A stretch of DNA of 6,703 nt from Bacteroidales bacterium (GCA_029934165.1 JAOZMU010000191.1:1-6703); one strand, 5' to 3'. Positions 1-6,283 are shown, numbered from the stretch's first letter. A program made the numbers and translations. The notes: generated from the sequence alone by a model not told the origin.

Positions 1-223
1 TTTTTTTTAAGTCTTCAAGTTGTAATTTTGCTAATTCTAATTCTTTGTTTGTAGAATTATATTTTTCTCGCCAATTCTCACGACTTGACTGTGTATCACG
101 TAATTTAATCTCTAATTTAAGAATTCTTGCTTTATATTCATGAGAACGAGATTTCCACTTATCACGACTCATTTCAAAATATGCCATTAATTTTTTAACC
201 GGACTTTTGTATTTATTTTTCAT
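1..223 (-). CDS. N-terminus of a lysine-rich coiled-coil protein, probably transposase-like (partial)
   Basis: This gene runs off the left edge; 74 codons are visible from the ATG at 223-221, with no stop. The protein is very basic and starts MKNKYKSPVKKLMAYFEMSR. From about residue 18 it is predicted to be a continuous charged helix (coiled coil). A motif is repeated about 29 residues apart: SRDKWKSR at 19-26 and SRENWREKY at 47-55. I recall this kind of N-terminal helix, with repeated SRDxWK units, from transposases of Bacteroidota, Planctomycetes and Cyanobacteria, where a DDE catalytic domain follows. No catalytic residue lies inside the window, so the transposase call is inference; another coiled-coil protein remains possible. 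The start has no Shine-Dalgarno motif, only an A-rich leader, as is usual in this phylum. If it is an insertion sequence, its right terminal repeat should lie in 224-441, but it cannot be recognised without the other end. Confidence 0.5.
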   Translation of the reverse strand, partial: MKNKYKSPVKKLMAYFEMSRDKWKSRSHEYKARILKLEIKLRDTQSSRENWREKYNSTNKELELAKLQLEDLKK

Positions 224-254
224 TGTGTATATTTTTAGTTTCAAATTTAAAATG

Positions 255-262
255 CAAATATA
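255..262 (-). promoter_or_regulatory. Candidate Bacteroidota -7 box for the left-edge gene
   Basis: The minus strand reads TATATTTG here, a full match to the Bacteroidota TAnnTTTG element, 31 bases before the ATG at 223. A second match, TAAATTTG, lies at 242-249. Neither has a clear TTG/TTTG -33 box at the expected distance, and the region is so AT-rich that chance matches are likely. Confidence 0.3.
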
Positions 263-441
263 TAATTTATTTGTCTTAAAACATATAGGATACAAAATAA
301 TCAATTATTAACACCCCAGTCTTTGACCTTAGAACAAAGATTAAATTAAATTAACTTATACCATTATTTGCTGTTTGTTGCTGAATTTCAGTTAAATAGT
401 AAATCGTTGTCTCAATATTAAAAAGTGCAGGAAATTTAACA

Positions 442-2151
442 TTATTTCTTATTCATTTTTGCCCAAGAGTCTCTTAAAGTAACCGTTCTGTTGAAAACAG
501 GTTTGCCTTCTGTCGAGTCGGTGTCAAGACAAAAATAACCTAAACGCTCAAATTGGAATTTCTCATCTGGCTTCATCTCCTTCAAAGAAGGCTCTAACTT
601 ACAATCTGTTAGCACTTCCAATGAATTTTCGTTTATGAAATCCTTAAAATCGCTTCCGTCCTTTTTTCCGAGTGGGTTGGCATCTTTGAAAAGGCGGTCA
701 TAAAGCCTAACTTCGGCATCAATTGCATGACGCGCCGAAACCCAGTGCAACGTGCCTTTTACTTTCCGTCCGTCTGGCGATTTTCCGCCACGCGACAATG
801 GGTCATAAGTGCAACGCAACTCTGTGATATTACCATTTTCGTCTTTTATAACTTCCTCGCATTTAATGAAATACGCATATCTCAATCGCACTTCGCGTCC
901 CGGAGCAAGACGGAAAAATTTACGCGGTGCATTTTCCATAAAATCACCTTGCTCGATATACAGCTCGCGCGAAAACGGAACTTTTCGTCTTCCTGCTGTT
1001 TCGTCTTCTGGGTTATTTACAGCATCAAGAAATTCTTCTCGCCCCTCTATGTAATTGGTAATCACCACTTTAAGCGGACGCAAAATTCCTAATCTGCGTT
1101 TTGCAGTAGTGTTCAAATCTTCGCGGATACAATATTCCAACAAAGCTAAATCAATCACATTATCGCGTTTTGCAACACCCACACGCTCGGCAAAATTACG
1201 TATTGAGGCTGGTGTATATCCGCGACGACGTAAGCCAGAAATTGTTGGTATCCTTGGGTCGTCCCAACCGCTAACAAGTTTTTCTTCAACAAGTTGCAGC
1301 AACTTACGTTTGCTCATCACGGTATAATTCATGTTGAGACGCGCAAATTCAATTTGTTGTGGGCGATAATCTGTCGTAATCAACTGGTCTATAAACCAAT
1401 CGTACAACGGGCGATGAACTTCAAACTCAAGAGTACAAACCGAGTGGGTAATTTTTTCGATATAATCCGACAAACCATGGGCAAAATCGTACATAGGATA
1501 AATACACCATTTGTCTCCGGTGCGATGATGATGTGCGTGTTTTATCCTATAAATAGCTGGGTCGCGCAAGTGCATATTTGGCGATGCCATGTCTATCTTT
1601 GCGCGTAAAATTTTTGCTCCGTCAGGAAATTCGCCCATTTTCATTCGTTCAAACAAATCTAAATTTTCTTCGATGGCACGATTTCTGAAAGGGCTTTCGG
1701 TTCCCGGACGTGTTGGTGTGCCTCTGTATTTGCCTGTTTCTTCGGCAGATAGCTCACAAACATACGCTTTCCCGTCTTCGATGAGCTTTATTGCCCACGT
1801 GTAAAACTGCTCGAAATAATCTGATGCAAATCGTGGCTCTTGGTTCCATTTGAAACCTAACCACTCGACATCTTCTTTTATTGAATCGACATACTCGACA
1901 TCTTCTTTTACAGGGTTTGTGTCGTCGAAACGTAAATTGCAAAGTCCTTTGTATGAGTTTGCTAGACCAAAATTTAGGCAAATTGATTTTGCGTGCCCAA
2001 TATGTAAATAGCCATTAGGTTCTGGCGGAAAACGTGTATAAACACGTCCCTCATTTTTATTGTTTTCGATGTCGCTTTCAATAATTTGCTCAATGAAATT
2101 TAATGAGCGTTTTTCTTCTGGCGTTGCGCCGTCTTTTTTTTCTTTTGTCAT
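442..2151 (-). CDS. glnS: Glutaminyl-tRNA synthetase (GlnRS)
   Basis: Charges tRNA-Gln with glutamine using ATP; cytosolic class I synthetase. The 569-residue protein is complete and close to the usual length (E. coli about 553). The Rossmann-fold signature RFPPEPNGYLHIGHAKS spans about residues 40-56, with the HIGH motif at 50-53. FDDTNP at 75-80 and CTLEFEVHRPLYDW at 239-252 are typical GlnRS blocks. The second class I motif is VMSKRKL (278-284), the GlnRS form of KMSKS. The C-terminal half, with the RRRGYTPASIRNF segment (308-320) and then the anticodon-binding beta-barrel region, is intact. GlnRS rather than GluRS is indicated by the long FPPEPNGYLHIGHAKS form and MSKRK. The start is preceded by an A-rich stretch without Shine-Dalgarno motif. 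Nothing is broken or missing. The gene stands alone, with a non-coding gap on each side; its leader contains a 12-bp inverted repeat, described separately. Confidence 0.98.
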   Translation of the reverse strand: MTKEKKDGATPEEKRSLNFIEQIIESDIENNKNEGRVYTRFPPEPNGYLHIGHAKSICLNFGLANSYKGLCNLRFDDTNPVKEDVEYVDSIKEDVEWLGFKWNQEPRFASDYFEQFYTWAIKLIEDGKAYVCELSAEETGKYRGTPTRPGTESPFRNRAIEENLDLFERMKMGEFPDGAKILRAKIDMASPNMHLRDPAIYRIKHAHHHRTGDKWCIYPMYDFAHGLSDYIEKITHSVCTLEFEVHRPLYDWFIDQLITTDYRPQQIEFARLNMNYTVMSKRKLLQLVEEKLVSGWDDPRIPTISGLRRRGYTPASIRNFAERVGVAKRDNVIDLALLEYCIREDLNTTAKRRLGILRPLKVVITNYIEGREEFLDAVNNPEDETAGRRKVPFSRELYIEQGDFMENAPRKFFRLAPGREVRLRYAYFIKCEEVIKDENGNITELRCTYDPLSRGGKSPDGRKVKGTLHWVSARHAIDAEVRLYDRLFKDANPLGKKDGSDFKDFINENSLEVLTDCKLEPSLKEMKPDEKFQFERLGYFCLDTDSTEGKPVFNRTVTLRDSWAKMNKK

Positions 2152-2162
2152 TTTAATGGTGT

Positions 2163-2290
2163 GCGTTTTTAAGTTTTTTTGCGTAGTTTGGCTAAAATTG
2201 CCGATTAGTACAATTCTATGTTATTACAATCAATGCGGGTTTGGTTTTAATAGGTGCGTAAATGTAATCGACATGGCTACTTAAAAACGC
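2163..2290. repeat. 12-bp perfect inverted repeat in the glnS leader
   Basis: GCGTTTTTAAGT at 2163-2174 is exactly complementary to ACTTAAAAACGC at 2279-2290; the arms are 104 bases apart. On the minus strand the gene-proximal arm ends 11 bases before the glnS ATG, so pairing would cover the region where ribosomes bind. The distal arm also contains the GCG-plus-T part of the hairpin at 2284-2308, so the two pairings exclude each other. The repeat is seen directly; any regulatory role is inference and requires the transcript to start upstream of 2308. Confidence 0.4.
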
Positions 2291-2308
2291 TTGCTACAAA
2301 GGCGTTTT
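2284..2308 (-). terminator. Small hairpin with T-run, possible terminator on the minus strand
   Basis: AAAACGC (2284-2290) pairs perfectly with GCGTTTT (2302-2308) across an 11-base loop. Read on the minus strand, the 3' arm is GCGTTTTTAAG, so the hairpin ends in five T. This fits termination of minus-strand transcripts coming from the lipoprotein gene, but it lies about 230 bases past that stop, and part of the T-run is inside the stem. Confidence 0.35.
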
Positions 2309-2452
2309 GCGGCAGGGATTGTAGCGGTAGCTTGCCGAAGTGGCTTGCGTGTTTTCGGACGGGTTTTGAGAGCGACTGAAAGAAGCTCCTCAAAACCCGC
2401 TTCCGAAACCGCAAGGCACAAGGCAACTATAAGCGAAAAGCCCACGAGCCGC
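2309..2452 (+). ncRNA. Long imperfect fold-back, candidate structured RNA
   Basis: About 144 bases, clearly richer in G and C than the surroundings, fold into one long interrupted hairpin. Paired segments, from the base upward: GCGGC 2309-2313 with GCCGC 2448-2452; GGG 2315-2317 with CCC 2441-2443; GTAG 2327-2330 with CTAT 2427-2430; TTGCC 2332-2336 with GGCAA 2422-2426; CTTGCG 2344-2349 with CGCAAG 2410-2415; TTTCGGA 2353-2359 with TCCGAAA 2402-2408; C2360 with G2399; GGGTTTTGAG 2361-2370 with CTCAAAACCC 2389-2398. The apical loop has 18 bases. The unpaired GATTGTAGCGG on the left and TATAAGCGAAAAG on the right resemble, from memory, the conserved internal-loop sequences of a structured element found repeatedly between genes in Bacteroidota; orientation was chosen from that resemblance. 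Alternatives are an intergenic repeat or a bidirectional terminator. The function is unknown. Confidence 0.5.
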
Positions 2453-2502
2453 CCTACGAAAAATGCTGATTATCAATAAGTTGTCGCTTTTTCAATGTAA
2501 GT

Positions 2503-2532
2503 AACAATTTGTTTTTATTAACAAATCTTGTT
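2503..2532 (-). terminator. AT-rich hairpin just downstream of the lipoprotein gene
   Basis: AACA plus ATTTGTT (2503-2513) pairs with AACAAAT (2520-2526) and, after a two-base bulge, TGTT (2529-2532). This gives 11 pairs around a 6-base loop. It begins 9 bases past the lipoprotein gene's stop on the minus strand, where a terminator would be expected, but it has no clean T-run after the stem on that strand. Confidence 0.35.
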
Positions 2533-2541
2533 GCTTTATGC

Positions 2542-3102
2542 TTAATTTGTTTTTACGAATTTATCGAAAAATTCTTTTCTTTTTACTGCGTCAAAAAAGT
2601 AAGTTTCCTGAAATTTTGCGTAATCTTTCTTGATTTCGTCTATCGTTTGTCCACAATAATCAGTTAATTGTTTTTGTGTCAATTCAATAGAGTATTTTTG
2701 TTCTGCCAGCACAAGTTTCATATTGACTTGTTCGATGTTGCTATATTTATAAAATACTTTTACCGGATTTTCGACAAATGCTTTTTCTATGTCTTTTGTG
2801 TCTTCATAAGCCAATTTGAACTCATCTTGGGTACACATTGGGAATGCTTTTTTGTAATTCTCAAATTCGCCGAAAAAATTGACTTTCAGGGTTTTACCTT
2901 CAATTTTAAATGGCTTCATCATAGAGCCAAGCCGCATATTCAATAATTCTGTTTGCAATTCGTTTGCATCAATGGCAAGGTCTGGCGTGTCGTTTTTTTC
3001 ATCTTTTGCGAGCGTGTCCTGATTTTCGCTATTCGAATTTGTGTTATCGCTGCAACTTGCAAAAAAGAGGGCAAAAGCAATAGTAAAAAGTAAATATTTC
3101 AT
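2542..3102 (-). CDS. Small lipoprotein of unknown function
   Basis: 186 residues from the ATG at 3102. This start was chosen because it opens a textbook lipoprotein signal peptide: MK, then a hydrophobic stretch, then FASC at 14-17, so Cys17 would be lipidated and Ser18 would follow. An upstream in-frame ATG at 3177 would add 25 residues ahead of the signal and overlaps the best promoter candidate, so it is rejected. After a Ser/Asn/Asp/Glu-rich linker (about 18-45) comes a soluble domain of about 140 residues, rich in Lys, Phe and Glu and predicted mixed alpha/beta, with no membrane segment. It has two cysteines, Cys90 (FPMC) and Cys150 (DYCG), that could form a disulphide in the envelope. 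I do not recognise the family and assign no function. It is monocistronic, divergent from trpS, with a good promoter candidate at 3175-3203. Being a lipoprotein is well supported; which membrane and which face it occupies is not shown. Confidence 0.85.
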   Translation of the reverse strand: MKYLLFTIAFALFFASCSDNTNSNSENQDTLAKDEKNDTPDLAIDANELQTELLNMRLGSMMKPFKIEGKTLKVNFFGEFENYKKAFPMCTQDEFKLAYEDTKDIEKAFVENPVKVFYKYSNIEQVNMKLVLAEQKYSIELTQKQLTDYCGQTIDEIKKDYAKFQETYFFDAVKRKEFFDKFVKTN

Positions 3103-3174
3103 AATCTTACGTTTTTTAATCCTGAACAACAGGAAGTTAATAATTATTTTTATTATTTGATTTAAAACTAAATG

Positions 3175-3203
3175 CAAAAGTAACGAAAAAGACTGAGAGC
3201 AAA
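3175..3203 (-). promoter_or_regulatory. Promoter candidate for the lipoprotein gene
   Basis: On the minus strand TTTG (3203-3200) is followed after 17 bases by TACTTTTG (3182-3175). This fits the Bacteroidota pattern of TTTG/TTG at -33 and TAnnTTTG at -7, at the short end of the accepted spacing. The leader to the ATG at 3102 would be about 65-70 bases. It is the best promoter match in the window. Confidence 0.5.
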
Positions 3204-3213
3204 AACAGAATTT

Positions 3214-3251
3214 TCGGCAAAAGATAAAAGAAGTCTTGCATCTTTTGTCGA
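3214..3251. repeat. 12-bp hairpin/inverted repeat between divergent promoters
   Basis: TCGGCAAAAGAT (3214-3225) pairs with ATCTTTTGTCGA (3240-3251) with a single G-T wobble and a 14-base loop. It lies upstream of both promoter candidates, 11 bases beyond the lipoprotein gene's -33 box. That position suits a protein-binding palindrome better than a terminator. Role not shown by the sequence. Confidence 0.45.
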
Positions 3252-3337
3252 GGGAAAGTTCTTTTGAAGGTTTACTAAAAAAAAATAAGTATTAAAAGGC
3301 ATTCAAAATGTAAAGCCAATTATTCATTCTTTTTTTG

Positions 3338-3345
3338 TATTTTTG
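3338..3345 (+). promoter_or_regulatory. Candidate -7 box for trpS
   Basis: TATTTTTG matches TAnnTTTG and lies 62 bases before the trpS ATG; no convincing -33 TTG is seen. Transcription would begin near 3351, where CCAC (3351-3354) can pair with GTGG (3360-3363) around GAAAG, giving a small hairpin right at the RNA 5' end. Confidence 0.4.
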
Positions 3346-3407
3346 TCATACCACGAAAGGTGGATAAAGGTAAATTAAAATTATATCACAATAATATACA
3401 ACAAGTT

Positions 3408-4397
3408 ATGGAAACTGTGTTAAGTGGAATACGACCAACAGGAAATCTTCATTTGGGGAATTACTTTGGTGCGGTAAAGAATTTTGTGAAAATGCAGCAC
3501 AAAAACAAATGTTTCTTTTTTATTGCTGATTATCACTCGTTAACAACCCACCCAACGCCTGCCGATTTGCATGAAGGCGTAAAAAATGTTCTGGCAGAAT
3601 ATTTGGCTTGCGGATTAGACCCTGATGTTGCTACTATCTACATACAGAGCGATATACCCGAAATTCCGGAGCTTTATTTGCTGCTCAACATGATTGCCTA
3701 CAAAGGCGAGTTGGAGCGGACGGCTTCGTTCAAAGAAAAAATTCGGAAACAACCCGAAAATGTCAATGCCGGCTTGCTAACTTACCCTGTTTTGATGGCG
3801 GCAGATATTTTGATTCATCGGTCGCACAAAGTGCCAGTCGGGAAAGACCAAGAACAGCATTTGGAGATGGCGCGTAAGATTGCTCGCCGGTTTAATTCTA
3901 TGTTCAAAACAGACTGGTTTCCAGAGCCTAAGGCGTACAATTTTGGCGAGGAATTGATAAAAATTCCAGGGTTAGACGGGTCTGGAAAAATGGGGAAATC
4001 CGAAGGAAACGGCATCTATTTAATTGAAGAGCCAAAATCAATCCGCAAAAAAATTATGCGTGCCGTAACCGACAGTGGTCCAACGGAAAAGAACCAAACT
4101 ATGCCAGATTCGATTCAAAATTTGTTTACAATTATGAATGCAGTTTCGGAACAAGAAACGATTGATTTTTTCCGCGATAAGTATAATAATTGCGAAATTC
4201 GTTATGGCGATTTGAAAAAACAACTTGCCGAAGATGTTATAAATTTTACAGAACCTATACGCGAAAAAATATTGGAAATAAAATCGGACAGCGCATACTT
4301 GCAACGTGTTGTAAATCAAGGAGCAGAGCAAGCCCGCGAGAGTGCCAAAAAAACGATAGATGAAGTTCGTCGCATTATCGGATTTAAGCCTTTTTAG
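3408..4397 (+). CDS. trpS: Tryptophanyl-tRNA synthetase (TrpRS)
   Basis: Charges tRNA-Trp with tryptophan; cytosolic class I synthetase, normally a dimer. From the ATG at 3408 it has 329 residues, the usual bacterial length. The signature VLSGIRPTGNLHLGNYFGA begins at residue 4, with the HIGH-type motif HLGN at 15-18. KMGKS (194-198, within GSGKMGKSEGN) is the KMSKS loop. PVLMAADIL (127-135) carries the aspartate, here Asp133, that family knowledge places at the tryptophan indole, and VPVGKDQEQH (142-151) is also typical. The reading frame is open further upstream to a GTG at 3360, which would add 16 residues of unrelated sequence (MDKGKLKLYHNN...). The ATG is preferred because family members start two to four residues before VLSGIRPTG. 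The C-terminal helical region (about 205-329), which recognises the anticodon, is intact. gldG follows after 166 bases with a hairpin between, so co-transcription is uncertain. Confidence 0.97.
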   Translation: METVLSGIRPTGNLHLGNYFGAVKNFVKMQHKNKCFFFIADYHSLTTHPTPADLHEGVKNVLAEYLACGLDPDVATIYIQSDIPEIPELYLLLNMIAYKGELERTASFKEKIRKQPENVNAGLLTYPVLMAADILIHRSHKVPVGKDQEQHLEMARKIARRFNSMFKTDWFPEPKAYNFGEELIKIPGLDGSGKMGKSEGNGIYLIEEPKSIRKKIMRAVTDSGPTEKNQTMPDSIQNLFTIMNAVSEQETIDFFRDKYNNCEIRYGDLKKQLAEDVINFTEPIREKILEIKSDSAYLQRVVNQGAEQARESAKKTIDEVRRIIGFKPF

Positions 4398-4413
4398 TTT
4401 TTTTTAAAAAAAA

Positions 4414-4468
4414 TCAGGTTAAGCCGGTGCAAAAAAAAATTACACTTTTACAACTGTTATTAACCTGA
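4414..4468. terminator. 9-bp stem after trpS, with eight T on its minus-strand side
   Basis: TCAGGTTAA (4414-4422) pairs perfectly with TTAACCTGA (4460-4468) across a 37-base loop. It is flanked by T8 then A8 at 4398-4413, directly after the trpS stop. On the minus strand the stem is followed by eight T, like a terminator, yet no minus-strand gene ends here. On the plus strand no T-run follows. It may end stray antisense transcription or, more loosely, trpS mRNA. Confidence 0.3.
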
Positions 4469-4491
4469 ATATAAACGATATACAATTCCGA

Positions 4492-4526
4492 ATGAATAGC
4501 ACCATGTGCTTATGGCATTGATTCAT
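4492..4526 (+). repeat. Bulged hairpin in the gldG leader
   Basis: AGCAC (4498-4502) pairs with GTGCT (4506-4510) around a CAT loop. ATGAAT (4492-4497), directly adjacent, pairs with ATTCAT (4521-4526), leaving a 10-base bulge on one side. It ends 37 bases before the gldG start. It may be a leader structure or an operator palindrome; chance is possible in such AT-rich sequence. Confidence 0.3.
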
Positions 4527-4563
4527 AATAAATATTAATTTTTGATTCTTATAAACTAAAATT

Positions 4564-6252
4564 GTGGCACGAAAAACCAAAAAACGTCAAAATCTAACGC
4601 AACTGAGCCTAATGCTTATCGGAATTATTTTGATAAGTTATATCTCATCGTTTGTTTTTGTGCGTTTCGATTTAACATCAGAAAAGCGTTTCACTTTATC
4701 CGAAACAACAGTAAACCAATTAGATACATTAAAGGAAGAGGTTTACGTACAAATTTATCTCGATGGCGAAAATCTGTCTGTCGGCATGAAAAAGATGAAA
4801 AGCTCTATAAAGGAATTGCTTGATGAATTTCGTGTTTATGCGGGCAATAATATTAGTTATGAGTTTATCAATCCTTCGGAAAACAACGACAAAAAGATAC
4901 GGTTTAATACATATAAAGAACTGTATAAGAAGGGTTTAGTCCCGATAGAATCTACCGAAGAGGACAGTGAAGGGAAAACATCGCAAAAAATTGTTTTTCC
5001 GGGAGCAATTGTCATTCACCGAGGGCAAGAGATGGCTGTCAACCTTCTGAAAAGCAATTTGTTGTCGATGAAAGACCCGATGTATCACGCAGATTCCGAA
5101 GAAAATCTGAACAAATCCATTCAAGCGTTAGAATACGAATTTACTAACGCTATCACAAAATTATCGAAAACCAAGCAGCCACAAATAGCTTTTATTGAGG
5201 GACATGGCGAGCTATCCGAAAAGGCTTTGATTGATGTTTCGACTGCATTATCGGAATATTACACGGTAAAACGTGGTGCAATTGGCGGTAGGGCAGATGT
5301 TTTAAGCAATTTCGAGGCTGTCATCATTGCAAAACCTACGAAAGAGTTCTCGAAAAAGGACAAATTTGCTCTGGACCAATACATTATGAACGGTGGAAAA
5401 GTTGTCTGGCTGATTGATGCCATTGATGTAAACATGGATAGTTTGCGCACAAATGGCGAGACAATTGCTTTTGCACGCGAGCTGAATTTAACCGACCAAC
5501 TTTTTCATTATGGCGTGCGTGTAAATCCCGATTTGTTGCAAGATATGCGTTATGCGCCAATACGCTTAGTGTCAGACATTAACAACGGAAAACCGCAGTT
5601 CAAATTATTTCCTTGGATTTATTCGCCGCTAATTACGAATAGCAACAAAAAACACCCAATCACGAAATACATGAATGCAATTAGAATGGATTATGTAAGC
5701 TCCATTGATACGGTTGGCGAATCGCCTAACATCAAGAAAACCATTTTGTTAAAAACATCGCGACTATCGCATATTTCTCGAACTCCTATAAAAATATCGC
5801 TAGATATTGTACGTAAAAACCCGAATGCGGCAGCCTTCGACAAACCAGCAATACCTGTTGCTGTTCTTCTCGAAGGAGAATTTGAATCGGCGTTTAAAAA
5901 TCAGAACACACGAAACTTAATTACCGATAAAGCCAAAGTCCTTAAAACTAGCAAACCAACAAAAATGGTTGTGGTTTCGGACGGCGATTTTTTACTTTTT
6001 GACAATAACACACAACAGCTTTTTCCGGGTGCTAAGGATTTCATTGTCAATACAGTAAATTTTCTTTGTGATGAAAATGGTCTTATGCAGCTCCGTTCGC
6101 GTGAGTTTCGGCTACGCCTACTTGATAAAGAAAAAATACGCACAGAAAAATCATTTTGGCAAATAATAAATACAGTTTTTCCAATTATAATTATAATTAT
6201 TTTTGGAATTATATTGTATTTAATACGCAAAAGACGTTACACGAATTTTTAA
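4564..6252 (+). CDS. gldG: GldG, gliding-motility ABC transporter auxiliary protein
   Basis: 562 residues, full length for GldG. With GldA (ATPase) and GldF (permease), GldG forms an ABC-type complex required for gliding in some Bacteroidota; related proteins occur in non-gliders and the transported substrate is unknown. A basic start (MARKTKKRQ) precedes membrane segment 1 (about 14-33), then FDLTSEKRFTLSETTV (35-50), the characteristic GldG opening. The large extracytoplasmic region carries FIEGHGELSE (210-219) and VVSDGDFLLF (470-479), motifs of the ABC_transp_aux family. Membrane segment 2 spans about 536-554, very Ile-rich, followed by RKRRYTNF. The start is GTG at 4564: an in-frame stop at 4552-4554 blocks extension and the first internal ATG (codon 17) would cut into the first membrane segment. 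A near-match -7 element, TAATTTTTG at 4536-4544, has one base too many. gldF, usually adjacent, is absent on both sides, so this may be an unlinked gldG or a GldG-like paralogue. Confidence 0.9.
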   Translation: MARKTKKRQNLTQLSLMLIGIILISYISSFVFVRFDLTSEKRFTLSETTVNQLDTLKEEVYVQIYLDGENLSVGMKKMKSSIKELLDEFRVYAGNNISYEFINPSENNDKKIRFNTYKELYKKGLVPIESTEEDSEGKTSQKIVFPGAIVIHRGQEMAVNLLKSNLLSMKDPMYHADSEENLNKSIQALEYEFTNAITKLSKTKQPQIAFIEGHGELSEKALIDVSTALSEYYTVKRGAIGGRADVLSNFEAVIIAKPTKEFSKKDKFALDQYIMNGGKVVWLIDAIDVNMDSLRTNGETIAFARELNLTDQLFHYGVRVNPDLLQDMRYAPIRLVSDINNGKPQFKLFPWIYSPLITNSNKKHPITKYMNAIRMDYVSSIDTVGESPNIKKTILLKTSRLSHISRTPIKISLDIVRKNPNAAAFDKPAIPVAVLLEGEFESAFKNQNTRNLITDKAKVLKTSKPTKMVVVSDGDFLLFDNNTQQLFPGAKDFIVNTVNFLCDENGLMQLRSREFRLRLLDKEKIRTEKSFWQIINTVFPIIIIIIFGIILYLIRKRRYTNF

Positions 6253-6283
6253 TTTATAGTATCAAAACGCAAAGATGATAATG

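Larger units (their letters stand above)
2152..2541. other. 390-base non-coding stretch between glnS and the lipoprotein gene
   Basis: No credible coding region is seen here on either strand. From left to right it holds the glnS leader with a 12-bp inverted repeat, a terminator-like hairpin, a long GC-richer fold-back (2309-2452), and an AT-rich hairpin just past the stop of the lipoprotein gene. The only glnS promoter candidate is a weak one: TAGAATTG on the minus strand at 2211-2218, one base off TAnnTTTG and without a -33 box. Confidence 0.7.
3103..3407. other. Divergent intergenic region between the lipoprotein gene and trpS
   Basis: About 305 bases with no gene. It carries a -33/-7 promoter candidate for the minus-strand lipoprotein gene, a 12-bp hairpin at its centre, and a -7 candidate for trpS. 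The two promoters point away from each other with the hairpin between them. Confidence 0.6.

Noticed and set aside
727..1804. Several plus-strand open frames inside glnS
   Set aside because: They are antisense to a complete, well-conserved synthetase gene, with composition expected of shadow frames.
2291..2479. Plus-strand open frame of 62 residues across the fold-back
   Set aside because: It starts at TTG and is Arg/Ser/Ala-rich only because it reads through the GC-richer inverted repeat. No domain, no initiation signal; the RNA fold explains the sequence better.
3103..3177. Longer lipoprotein start at 3177
   Set aside because: It would place 25 residues before a complete signal peptide and overlaps the best promoter candidate.
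3360..3407. GTG start for trpS with a 16-residue extension
   Set aside because: The added residues do not match TrpRS N-termini, which begin just before VLSGIRPTG; the ATG at 3408 fits the family length and start.
4038..4331. Minus-strand frame of 97 residues inside trpS
   Set aside because: Antisense shadow of the trpS coding region with no recognisable features.
442..4397. glnS and trpS as a synthetase operon
   Set aside because: They lie on opposite strands, separated by a structured non-coding region and a lipoprotein gene.
5901..6230. Minus-strand frame of 109 residues inside gldG
   Set aside because: Antisense shadow; its hydrophobic start is only the complement of the Ile-rich second membrane segment of GldG.
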